From Candidatus Avedoeria danica (GTDB taxonomy: Bacteria > Chloroflexota > Anaerolineae > Epilineales > Epilineaceae), in the NCBI GenBank assembly GCA_016703025.1, contig JADJCV010000004.1, positions 1,054,001 to 1,118,000 of the forward strand: DNA of 64,000 nucleotides, read 5' to 3'. Shown in pieces: positions 9,113 through 17,900 of this stretch (position 1 is its first letter; the number at the start of each line of letters is the position of its first letter). The notes under the pieces are model-generated. The model worked only from the letters and a program-made list of their open reading frames with translations. It was not told the DNA's origin and made no database searches. The translations under genes were made by a program, and so were the position numbers.

Positions 9113-10279
9113 CTAGTGGTCGGCCCGGCGCGGGTCAACGCGCGGTCCGACGACCGCCGCACCCACCGCACCGCGACCGAGCCACGGCAGGACGCTCATC
9201 GCCGGGCGCTCCGCGCCCGTGCACGGCATGGCGCGCGGCGGCAGGGACTGCACGTCGAACGAGAGCGGCAGGTGGACGACGCGATCGACGGGGATCGTCG
9301 GATCGAGGCCCGGCCATGTGATCCGGATCGGGACGTCGTCGCCCGGCACGATCGGGCGCCGCGGCGTGACGACGTTCAGCGTGAACGTGAGGACGCCGCC
9401 GGCCGCCGCTGCCGCGCTCGAGACAAGGGCGAACTCGGAGACGGGCCGCTGTCCGCAATGCACGAGCCGCCCCGCAAACGTGACGGCGCCGCCCTGATCG
9501 TCACGCGCCAAGTCGATGACGCCGAGCGGAACGGGCCACAAGCCGTCGGCGTAACGCTTGGCCACGACCCAGTACTCGAGCTTGGTCCAAGGCCCGTCCG
9601 GCAGTCGTAGAAACCACGGATAACGACCGTCGGGTGCGTGCCCTTGTCCGACGAGCGTGCCCGGCTGGTAGACGATCGGCATCGTCGCGGCGTGCGTTTC
9701 GCGCAGGCCAAGCTCATCCCAGAAGCCGGCGATGATGTTCGTGTTCGACGCGCTGGCGTATGCGTCACCGGCGTTGCGCAGCCAGCCGAACAGTGCCGGC
9801 GCGCCGCCAACGGTCCGCGTGACGACGTCCTCCACGACGAGCGCGCGGTACCGGCGGCCGTCCGCCGGCCGCACACCGAGGGTGATGTCCACATGGCCGA
9901 CCGCGGACGAAGCGAGCGGCCCGACGAGGATCGTGAAGGGCGACGACTCGCCCGGCGCAAGTTCGGGAAGATCGGCGATCGTCGTGCCGATCCGGAGGAC
10001 GGGCGTCCCCTCGGCGGCGCGGAATCGGGCCGCGATCTCGACCTGGCCGACCGGCGCTTGGCGCTCATTGACGACGAGCCCCGTCAGCCGCGTCAGCGTC
10101 GCCCCGCCGAAGTCCATGTCCCGCCAGCTGAGGTCGGTGATGCGGATGCCGTCGCCGAGGTCCTGCGCCGACACGGGCCAACGCACGGCAGCCGCGCCGC
10201 CCATGCCCAGGAGCGCCGCGAGGATGAGGGCCGCGAACGCGCGGCGGCGGACATCGCCCAGACGATCGGACGGCGTCAC
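9113..10279 (-). CDS. Exported protein of unknown function
   Basis: A 388-residue secreted or lipoprotein-like product that I do not recognise. The N-terminus is a signal peptide (AFAALILAALLGMGGAAAV). The first half looks like a FxLYD/beta-sandwich type domain (TRLTGLVVNERQAPV, LAPGESSPFTI). The second half contains a PWFLRLPDGPWTKLEYWVV segment and ends with VVHLPLSFDVQ and a Cys-containing tail. It begins at a GTG overlapping the rnc stop by four bases (GTGA). The VVHLP segment resembles the LP-containing tails of other exported proteins here. Confidence 0.7.
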   Translation of the reverse strand: MTPSDRLGDVRRRAFAALILAALLGMGGAAAVRWPVSAQDLGDGIRITDLSWRDMDFGGATLTRLTGLVVNERQAPVGQVEIAARFRAAEGTPVLRIGTTIADLPELAPGESSPFTILVGPLASSAVGHVDITLGVRPADGRRYRALVVEDVVTRTVGGAPALFGWLRNAGDAYASASNTNIIAGFWDELGLRETHAATMPIVYQPGTLVGQGHAPDGRYPWFLRLPDGPWTKLEYWVVAKRYADGLWPVPLGVIDLARDDQGGAVTFAGRLVHCGQRPVSEFALVSSAAAAAGGVLTFTLNVVTPRRPIVPGDDVPIRITWPGLDPTIPVDRVVHLPLSFDVQSLPPRAMPCTGAERPAMSVLPWLGRGAVGAAVVGPRVDPRRADH

Positions 10280-11031
10280 GCGTCGAGATCCACGCCCTGG
10301 CTGGCGCCGCCTGCCGCCGCACCGTCGACGCCACTCGCCTCGAACACCGCCATCGCCGCCAGAGCGGCCGCCTGCGACGCCTCACTCTTGGAGCGCCCTT
10401 CGCCGCTCGCCCAGACGTGCTCACCGACGCGAACCTCGACGATGAAGTGTCTGGCATGGGCCGGGCCGAGCTGCGAGGAAACGACGTAGTGCGGCGTGAC
10501 CCGCCAACGCGCCTGCACCGCCTCCTGGAACTGACTTCGCGCGTCCTTGCCCCGCTTCGCCACTACGAGCCGCTCGAGCTCCGGGCCGATGAACCGGTCG
10601 AGCACGCGGCCGCACGCCTCGATGCCGTCGTCCAGGTAGACGGCGCCGATGATCGCCTCAAACGCAGCGCACAGGAGCACCGGCCGCACCCGCCCACCGC
10701 CGACTTCCTCGCCGCGGCCCAGCCGGATATGGCTGCCGAGGCCCATCTGGCGGGCGAACCCGGCCAGCGACGGCTGGCAGACGAGCGCCGCCCGAATCCG
10801 CGTAAGCTCGCCCTCGTCGGCGTCCGGCAGCGCCCGGAAAACGCGCTCGCCAACGACGAAGCCGATGACGGCGTCGCCGAGGAACTCGAGGCGCTCGTTG
10901 TCGGCCGTCGGCTCCGACTGTTCGTTCACGAACGAACTGTGCGTGAGCGCCGTCTCGAAATGCGCCCGGACGTGCATCTCGACGCCAAGCGCGCGGGCGA
11001 CGGCGTCCGGCCCGACGTCGGCGTCGTTCAC
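10276..11031 (-). CDS. rnc: Ribonuclease III
   Basis: Double-strand-specific endoribonuclease, 251 residues, a normal length. The RNase III signature NERLEFLGDAVIGFVV and the second acidic motif CAAFEAIIGAVYLDDG supply the metal ligands; the C-terminal dsRNA-binding domain follows (DARSQFQEAVQARW to SKSEASQAAALAAM). It would process rRNA and structured transcripts. The GTG at 11031 is chosen because it overlaps the selD stop as GTGA; the open frame extends upstream antisense-like without similarity. Translationally coupled to both neighbours. Confidence 0.95.
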   Translation of the reverse strand: MNDADVGPDAVARALGVEMHVRAHFETALTHSSFVNEQSEPTADNERLEFLGDAVIGFVVGERVFRALPDADEGELTRIRAALVCQPSLAGFARQMGLGSHIRLGRGEEVGGGRVRPVLLCAAFEAIIGAVYLDDGIEACGRVLDRFIGPELERLVVAKRGKDARSQFQEAVQARWRVTPHYVVSSQLGPAHARHFIVEVRVGEHVWASGEGRSKSEASQAAALAAMAVFEASGVDGAAAGGASQGVDLDA

Positions 11032-12080
11032 GCGATCTCGATCCCACGGCCCGCGACGACGCGGCCGATCACCGGCGCCGGACCATCGAACGCCGCGCGG
11101 AATGCGTCGACGTCGGCTTCCGACAGCGCCACGAGGAGGCCGCCCGACGTTTGCGGATCGTACAGAATCGAGCGCCACGGCTCGTCGAGCGCGCCCACGA
11201 CGTGCGGACCGAACGCCTCGGCATTGCGGTCGGTGCCGCCGGGCGTGTGGCCGGCGGCGGCGTACGCGAGCACGCCGGGCAGGAGCGGCAAGCGCCGCAG
11301 TTCGATGCGGAGCGCCACGCCGCTCGCGTCGGCCATCTCCAGGCCGTGGCCGATGAGGGAGAACCCGGTGATGTCCGTGACCGCGTGCGCGCCGACGGCG
11401 GACGCCGCCCGGCCGGCCGCGCGGTTGAGCGCCGCCATGGACTGCATGGCCACCCGAACGTCATCCGCATCGGCGACACCGCGCTTGAGCGCCGTGCTGA
11501 CCAGCCCCGTGCCGAGCGGCTTCGTGAGGACGAGCACGTCGCCCGCGCGTGCGCCGCGCTTGCGGAGCACGCGCGCCGGATCGACGCGGCCGATAACGGC
11601 GAGGCCGTACTTCGGCTCCGGGTCGACGACGCTGTGGCCGCCGGCCACGACGCCGCCGGCAGCGCGCACGGCCTCGGCGCCGCCGCGGATGATCGCCTGA
11701 ACGTCCTCGGCGGGCAGGTCGTCCGGGAAGGCGACGATGTTCAGTGCGAGGAGCACCTCGCCGCCCATCGCGAACACGTCGCTCATCGCGTTCGCGGCGG
11801 CGATGGCCCCGTAAGCGTACGGGTCGTCGACGACGGGCGTGAAGAAGTCCGTCGTCACGACGATCGCCATGTCGTCGGAGAGCTGATAGACCGCAGCATC
11901 GTCCGCCCCGTCGAGACCGACGAGGAGGGCCGGATGTTCGGCCGCCGGGAACATTCCCACCAAGGGGCGCAGCACGTGCGCCAGGGCCTCCGGGCCCATC
12001 TTGGAAGCTCAACCGGCACAGGCGGCGCGCTCGGTCAGCCGAATCTCGCCACCGGACTTGCCGTCTTTGGGACGCACCAT
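11028..12080 (-). CDS. selD: Selenide, water dikinase with predicted selenocysteine
   Basis: SelD makes selenophosphate from selenide and ATP, the selenium donor for selenocysteine. From the ATG at 12080 the frame reads GEIRLTERAACAG, then UGA at 12009-12011 (codon 24), then ASKMGPEALAH and an uninterrupted SelD to the end (DDAAVYQLSDD, TTDFFTPVVDDP, GGHSV, TDITGFSLIGHG). UGA falls at the position of catalytic Cys17 of E. coli SelD, and the essential lysine three residues later is kept. Starting at the ATG at 11999 would remove both. The full-length start lies six bases after the upstream stop, as expected in this operon, with GGAAGGG upstream. Length 350 residues with Sec; the C-terminal stop overlaps rnc. 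Confidence 0.92.
11960..12011 (-). promoter_or_regulatory. Candidate bacterial SECIS hairpin after the selD UGA
   Basis: Directly after UGA (12009-12011) the minus strand can fold into a five-pair GC stem, GGGCC/GGCCC (11993-11997 with 11984-11988), closing a CGGA loop whose second base is G; the loop begins 16 bases after the UGA. An outer stem CCAAG (12000-12004) with CTTGG (11960-11964) could extend it. Distance and a G among the first loop bases agree with published rules for bacterial SECIS elements. In a GC-rich gene such hairpins can arise by chance. Confidence 0.5.
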
Positions 12081-12086
12081 GTGCGC

Positions 12087-13265
12087 TCAACCCTTCCGAT
12101 CGTGCGAAACGACGAAGCGCGGAACGACGTCCTGCGGAAGCACCGCGCGTGGAACAGCGTCCTTGAGCCCCGAGCCCGTCAGGACCGCGACGACACGCGC
12201 GCCCGGCCCGCCGGACCGCGCCAGCGCGGTCGCGGTCGACGCGACGACGGCGCTCGTCGGCTCGACGAACCAGCCGAGCGATCCGAGCGCCGCCTGCCCC
12301 GCGCGGATCGTCGCCTCATCGACGGCCCGGACCGTGCCGCCGCTGCGCCGCACCGCCGCCAGGACGGCCTCCCCGCGCGGCGGGTCCGTGATCGCGATGC
12401 CGCCGGCGACCGTCGGCGCGGCCGGCACCGGTGGACTGCCGGACCGTGCCGGGCGCGCCGCGCCGCTGGCAAACGCGGCCGCGATCGGCGCCTGCACTGC
12501 GGCTTGTACGCCGTGCAACCGCGGGCGACGGTCGATGCAGTTGCCATCCAGGAGTGCCTGGAATCCGAGCGCGAGGCCGAGCAGCAGTCCACCGTGGCCC
12601 AGCGGCACGACGACGTCGTCCGGCGCCCGGCCGAGCTGCTGCCAGATCTCGAACGCGACGGTCTGCTGCCCGGTGAGGTAGGCCGGGTGATAGACGTGGC
12701 TGGCGTACACCGCACCGGCGTCGGCCATCACCCGGGCGCGTTCGGCCGCGGCGGCCCGCGTCGGGCCCGTCCGGTCGATCGTCGCCCCGAACGCAAGGGC
12801 CTGCGCGATGCGGACGCCGTGCGCCGTGTCGGCCGGCAGGCAGAGCGTCACGGCGATGCCGGAGGCCGCGCCGTACGCCGCCGCGCTCGCGCCGGCGTTG
12901 CCCGACGAGTCCTCGACGACGGATGGGACGCCGGCGTGGCGCAGCGCCGTGAACAAGGTGGCGAAACCGCGATCCTTGTAGCTGCCCGTCGGCTGGAGGA
13001 AGTCCAGCTTGAAGTGAACCGCCGCCCCGTCCAGCGGTGCGGCGATGAGCGGTGTCCCGCCCTCGCCGAGGGTCAGCGCCGGCGCATCGGCGTCGACGTC
13101 CAGCGCGGCGCGGTAACGCCAAATGCCCGAAGCCGCATCGTCAACGGCCGCCGGGTCGAACGGCCGAACGGCCGGCCAGAGCAGGCCGCCGTCCTCGGCC
13201 AGCCAGCTCAGCGGATCGTGCGTCGTTCGGATCGCACCGACGTGGCCAAGCGCAGGCGAAGTCAT
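12087..13265 (-). CDS. Threonine synthase-like PLP enzyme
   Basis: Fold-type II pyridoxal-phosphate enzyme, 392 residues. Lys97 in QPTGSYKDRG is the Schiff-base lysine, SSGNAGASAAAYGA is the substrate loop and GHGGLLLGL the phosphate-binding loop. The closest match by eye is threonine synthase (phosphohomoserine to threonine), which typically has the TGSxKDRG form; a related beta-eliminating lyase is possible. Its ATG overlaps the moaC stop (ATGA) and its end is six bases before selD. Confidence 0.85.
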   Translation of the reverse strand: MTSPALGHVGAIRTTHDPLSWLAEDGGLLWPAVRPFDPAAVDDAASGIWRYRAALDVDADAPALTLGEGGTPLIAAPLDGAAVHFKLDFLQPTGSYKDRGFATLFTALRHAGVPSVVEDSSGNAGASAAAYGAASGIAVTLCLPADTAHGVRIAQALAFGATIDRTGPTRAAAAERARVMADAGAVYASHVYHPAYLTGQQTVAFEIWQQLGRAPDDVVVPLGHGGLLLGLALGFQALLDGNCIDRRPRLHGVQAAVQAPIAAAFASGAARPARSGSPPVPAAPTVAGGIAITDPPRGEAVLAAVRRSGGTVRAVDEATIRAGQAALGSLGWFVEPTSAVVASTATALARSGGPGARVVAVLTGSGLKDAVPRAVLPQDVVPRFVVSHDRKG

Positions 13266-13840
13266 GGCGACGTCGCGGGATGGGCGGCAGGCGCGGGATC
13301 TCCCGCCGCCGCGCCGTCGTCAGCGTCCGATCGTCGGCTCCACGGACCGTGCCGGCCACCGGCCTTGGACTCGAGCCCGATGTCGCCGAGCACCATCCCG
13401 CGCTCGACGCCCTTCGCCATGTCGTAGATCGTCAGCAGCGCCACCGAGACGGCCGTGAGCGCCTCCATCTCGACGCCCGTCGGCCCGCGCGCCGCGACGG
13501 TGACCCGCACGCGCAGCGCGACGGCCCCGTCCGGCCGTCCGTCCGCGACACCCGCGGACTCCACGACGTCGTCGGGCGCGATGTCGACATCCACCCGGTT
13601 CAGCGCCAGCGGGTGGCACAGCGGGATGAGCGTCGCGGTCTGCTTGGCTGCCTGGATCCCGGCGATCCGGGCGACGGCAACGACGTCGCCCTTGGGCAGG
13701 CCGCCGGAGAGGATCAGGTCACGCGTGGCGGGGGACATGACGATCCGCCCGCTGGCCGTCGCGACGCGCTCGGTCGCCGGCTTGCCGCCGACGTCGACCA
13801 TGCGGGCGCGGCCGGCGGCATCGAGGTGCGTCAGGCCCAT
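13262..13840 (-). CDS. moaC: Cyclic pyranopterin monophosphate synthase
   Basis: Second enzyme of molybdenum cofactor synthesis, converting the MoaA product to cyclic pyranopterin monophosphate. Family motifs are strong: MVDVGGKPATERVATA, AGIQAAKQTATLIPLCHPL, GVEMEALTAVSVALLTIYDM and AKGVERGM with the catalytic Asp/Lys. The 192 residues include a 25-30 residue low-complexity tail beyond the usual end. The start at 13840 lies five bases after the glycosyltransferase stop. A molybdoenzyme that needs this cofactor is encoded at 28.4 kb. Confidence 0.95.
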   Translation of the reverse strand: MGLTHLDAAGRARMVDVGGKPATERVATASGRIVMSPATRDLILSGGLPKGDVVAVARIAGIQAAKQTATLIPLCHPLALNRVDVDIAPDDVVESAGVADGRPDGAVALRVRVTVAARGPTGVEMEALTAVSVALLTIYDMAKGVERGMVLGDIGLESKAGGRHGPWSRRSDADDGAAAGDPAPAAHPATSP

Positions 13841-13845
13841 CGCGA

Positions 13846-14601
13846 TCAGGCGGTGGGCGGGCGGATCGATCGGAAGGCCGTGGGCGGGCTCGAAAGCCGC
13901 ACGCGAATCAGGCCCTCGACGTCTTCCACGGCCGTCTTGGCGATCTTGACGCGCGTGTCGAGGTCCTCGATCCACTCCACCGGCACTTCGGCGATGCGAT
14001 AGCCCTTCTGGAGGGCCCGCAGCAGGAGCTCGCTGTCGAAGAACCAGTGGTTGTTCTCGACGAGCGGCAGGAGTTCGTCCACGGCGCGCCGGCTGACGGC
14101 CTTGAAGCCGCACTGCGCATCGGAGAACGTACGGCGCGGGAAGAACATCAGGATCAGGAGGTTGTAGCCGCGCGAGATCAACTCGCGCTTCCACTGCCGC
14201 TTCACCCGAGCCCCGCGCTTCAATCGCGAGCCGATCGCGACGTCGTACCCACCGGACCCGATCGCCTCGACGAGCGGAACGAAGGCGCTGAGGTTCGTCG
14301 AGAGGTCGACGTCCATGTAGCTGACGATGTCGGCGTCGCTCGTCGACCATGCGCGGCGCAGTGCGCGCCCGCGACCCTTCTGCTCGAGCCGCAGGTAGGA
14401 CACGCGGTCGTACCGTTCCGCCAGCGAGCGGCCGACCTCCGGCGTTCGGTCGACGGACGCGTTGTCGGCGATGACGATGCGCCAATCCACCGGCAGCTCG
14501 GTGCCGAGAAACGCGTGCAGCGCCGCGATCGAGGGCGGCAGCGCACGCTCCTCGTTGTAGACCGGGATGACGACGTCGACGCGCAACTCGCTCTTGAGCA
14601 T
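13846..14601 (-). CDS. Family 2 glycosyltransferase (polyprenyl-phosphate type)
   Basis: A 251-residue GT-A glycosyltransferase like dolichyl/undecaprenyl-phosphate mannosyl- or glucosyltransferases. VDVVIPVYNEE and IVIADNASVDRTPE form the nucleotide-sugar site, SYMDVDLSTNL contains the DxD motif, and FSDAQCGFKAVSRRA with NHWFFDSELLLRA is characteristic of this subfamily. No C-terminal membrane helices are present. It would load a sugar on a lipid carrier for glycan assembly. The ATG at 14601 is the first in-frame start before the domain; it heads the eight-gene minus-strand operon. Confidence 0.9.
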   Translation of the reverse strand: MLKSELRVDVVIPVYNEERALPPSIAALHAFLGTELPVDWRIVIADNASVDRTPEVGRSLAERYDRVSYLRLEQKGRGRALRRAWSTSDADIVSYMDVDLSTNLSAFVPLVEAIGSGGYDVAIGSRLKRGARVKRQWKRELISRGYNLLILMFFPRRTFSDAQCGFKAVSRRAVDELLPLVENNHWFFDSELLLRALQKGYRIAEVPVEWIEDLDTRVKIAKTAVEDVEGLIRVRLSSPPTAFRSIRPPTA

Positions 14602-14708
14602 CGTCTTTCGCTCTCCGCGGGGACATGGATAGGCGGTCGGGGGCAACGGGCGCCGGCCGGGCACGCAGGGATGGCGAGCGCACCGGGCGGCTGGCCGACA
14701 GTTTAGCA

Positions 14709-14784
14709 TACGGGTCAGGCGTACGGGTACGGGACATGCGTACAGGTACGGGTCAGGCGCATGGGTACGGGTCAGGCGTACGGG
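14709..14784 (+). repeat. 19-bp tandem repeat, four copies
   Basis: The unit TACGGGTCAGGCGTACGGG occurs at 14709, 14728, 14747 and 14766 with an exact 19-base period; the second copy has several substitutions and the third a few. It lies between two divergent transcription units. No arms or spacers as in CRISPR are present. Confidence 0.85.
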
Positions 14785-14915
14785 CCGACGCCCATGCGGG
14801 CCGTTGCGCATGCCGCCGCGGGGCGCCGGAGGCATCGACTTGCGATGGCCGTGGCAGCCGCCGGCGGCTTGCGTCCGGAATGCCGCCGAGGCTTCCGGAT
14901 TGCGACCAAGGAACG

Positions 14916-14921
14916 TATACT
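14916..14921 (+). promoter_or_regulatory. Probable -10 box TATACT of smc
   Basis: TATACT ends ten bases before the smc ATG at 14932, which would put the transcript start within a few bases of the start codon, so a very short leader or leaderless mRNA is implied. No ribosome site is visible between them. Confidence 0.5.
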
Positions 14922-14931
14922 GCCGCGCCCC

Positions 14932-17900
14932 ATGCGGATCAAAGAGCTGTCCCTCACCGGGTACAAGAGCTTCGCCTCGCGCACCCGCTTCGTCTTCCCG
15001 AGCGGTGTCACCGCGATCATCGGCCCCAACGGCAGCGGCAAGTCGAACATCGCCGACGCCGTGCGCTGGGTGCTCGGCGAGACGCGGCCGACGCATCTGC
15101 GCGCCCGGAGTCAGGACGACCTGATCTTCGCCGGCACGGAGCGCCGCTCGCGCTCCGGCATCGCCGAGGTCCAGCTGACGATCGACAATGGGGACGGCGG
15201 GCTCGACATCGCGTTCGCCGAGGTGACGATCGGCCGGCGCGTCGAGCGGGACGGCACGGTCATCTACTCGATCAACGGCGCCCGCGTCCGGCTGCGCGAC
15301 GTGCAGGACCTTGTCGCCGGCCGCTTCGGCCAGGGCCACTTCACCGTCATCGGCCAGGGCCTCGTCGACAGCTTCATCGTCATGCGCCCCGACCAGCGGC
15401 GCGCGCTGATCGACGATGCCGCCGGGTTGACGCCCTTGCAGCGGCAGGCGGACCGATCCCTCAAGAAGCTGGCCGACACGGCGGAGAACCTCCGTCGTGT
15501 CCGGGACATCCTCGGCGAACTCGGCCCGCGGCTGCGCCGGATGGAGCGTTTGGCCGAACGCGCCGAACAGCACGGCGCCGTGGCCGCCGAGCTGCGCGGC
15601 CTGCTGGCGCAGTGGTACGGCTGGCACACCGCGCAGGCGGCGGCGGTCCTCGAGCACGCCCGCGCCCACGGCGCGGCCCTCGACGCCGAGCGCGATGCCG
15701 CGCGCCGGCACTCCGAAGCCGCGACGACGGCGCTCGACGCCGCTGCGAGCGCAACGGACCGCACCGACGAAACGCTCCGCACGCTGCGCGCCGAGCGCGA
15801 CGCGACCGCCGGCGCCCTCGCCGCGGCGCGCCAGCAGGCCGCCGTCGCCGACGCCCAGCTGGCCGCCGTCGAGCGCCAACGCGAGAGCCTTCAGTCCGCG
15901 TCCACCGGCCTGAGCGAGGAATCCGCCGCGCTGTCCGCTCAGCTCACCGCGTACGAGCGAACCCTGGCGGAACTCGCCACTGCGCTCGACGCGCACAACG
16001 CCGCCGTAGCCGAGGCGCGACGCGCGCAGGACGCGGCCGAGGCGGAGCGCGTCGGCCGCGGGGCCGAGGTGGATGCGGCGCGCGCTTCCCTCGCCGCGCT
16101 GCAGGCCGAGATCGCGCGACTGGCGGCCAAACGCTCGTCGCTTCTGGAAACGCGCACCGCCCGAACCCTCCAGCTCGCCGCAGCGGAAGAGTCGCTCGCC
16201 GGTGCGGCCGCCTCGATCGCGCAGTTCGGCGCCGCGAACACGGCGGCACAGGCGGCATTCGATGACGTGGAAGCGCGCTACACGGCGCATGTTGCGCGCG
16301 TGACGGACATCGAACGCGCGCTGGCGGACGCGCACACGGCGCTGGCCGCAGCGCGCGAAGCGCACGCCACAGCGCGCGACAGTCTCGGCATGCATGAGTC
16401 GCGCCACCGAACGCTGCAGGCCCTCTTTCGCGAGGCCGGGACGGACGCGGCCGTCATGGCCAAGCTGGGCGACGGCGACCGAGTGGCGCTGCGCGGCACG
16501 GTCGCCGAGCTCATCGTCGTGCCGGACGCATGGGAGGCGGCCGCCGCGGCGGCGCTCGGCCCATTCGTCCGGGCCGCGGTCGTGGCCCGCAGCGCCGACA
16601 TCGCCGCAGCGGTGGCCATCGTCCGCGACGCGCCGGCGGCGGCCTACCTGGCGCCGGCGACCGTCGAACGGCCGGTGGGCGGGACGTGGGCCCCGCGCAA
16701 GGGAGAGCAGCGGGCGGTGGACGTCCTCCGTGCGCCCGACGCGCCCGGGCTGGTCGAAGTGCTGGTGGCGGACGTCGCTTTCGTGCGCGACCTGGCCGCC
16801 GCGAATGCCGCGGTCGATCGACCCGACGGGCCGGCGCGCGCCGCGACCGCGGACGGGCTGCTCGTCCACCGCGGCGGCGCGGTCACGGTCGGCGCCGGCA
16901 ACCGCGACGTCCTCGCCATGGCCCGCGAGCGCCGGGACCTGCCCGACGTCCTCGATGCGGCGCGCGTGGACGCCGAGGCGGCAGGCAGCGCCGTCGACCG
17001 CTGCCTCGACGCGCGCCGCGCGCTCGAGGCCGAGCTCGGCACGCTGGCCGACGCGCGCGCCGTGCTGAGCCGCGCGCGCGACGCCGCCGCCAAGGAGCGC
17101 GACGCGGCGCGCGCAGCGCACGAGCGGGCAGCGCGCGAGGAAACGTGGGCGACGGAGCGGCGCGCCCAGCTGGCCGCGGAGTGCGCGGCGCTGAGCGACG
17201 AGCTTGCCATGGTGGAGCAGGCGATCCTGCAGGCCGAGCCCGAGATCACGGTACGGACGACCGCCGTCGAGGCCGCCAGCCGGGCCGCCGAAGGAATCGA
17301 TGTGAACACGCCGCGCGTCGCGCTCGCGGGCGCAGGCGCGGCCCAGGCGGAGGCGGCGGCCGTACTGGCGGGCCAGCGCGCCGCCCGCGATGCCGTCGTA
17401 CGCGAAGCTGAGGCGGTTCGCGGCCGGGCGGCGGCGAACCTGGCGCGGGCCGAGACGCTCGACGTCGAAGCGATCCGCTGGTCGGACGAGGCGGCGCGCG
17501 CGGCGGCCGAAGGCGAACGGCTGGCGAGCGGGTTGGTCGATCTCGAGGCCGCGCTCGTCATCGCCGAGAGCAACGCCGGCGACCTGCGGCACGAGGCGCG
17601 CTCGCAGGCGGAGGCGCTCGAGGCCACGCGCCGCGCCGTGGCCGCCGTGGACAGCAGGTCGGCCGAGGCGCTGGTGGCGATCGCACGGGCCGAGGACCGA
17701 ATCGGCCGGCTGTCGGAACAGCGGCTGGTGGACGCCGAGGCGCTCGACATCGAGCCCGACGCTTTGGCGGCGGTGCCGGACGGGCCAATGGATGCGCCGG
17801 ACGAAGCGGCCGAGGCGCGCATCGGCCAGCTTCGCCGGCGGCTCCGCGACATCGGGGCGATCGACCGCGAGGCGCTCGCCGCATACCACGAGACGGCCGA

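Larger units (their letters stand above)
14602..14931 (+). other. Intergenic region between divergent GT2 operon and smc
   Basis: 330 bases without a supported gene. It holds a 19-base tandem repeat (14709-14784) and a -10-like box before smc. It must also carry the promoter of the minus-strand operon, for which no clear elements were found. Confidence 0.6.

Noticed and set aside
11028..11999. SelD starting at the ATG at 11999, a normal gene without UGA
   Set aside because: This start deletes the catalytic Cys/Sec and the conserved lysine, has no ribosome site and leaves an 87-base gap in an otherwise tightly coupled operon.
14709..14784. Repeats as a CRISPR array
   Set aside because: Units are contiguous with 19-base period and no spacers; no cas genes nearby.
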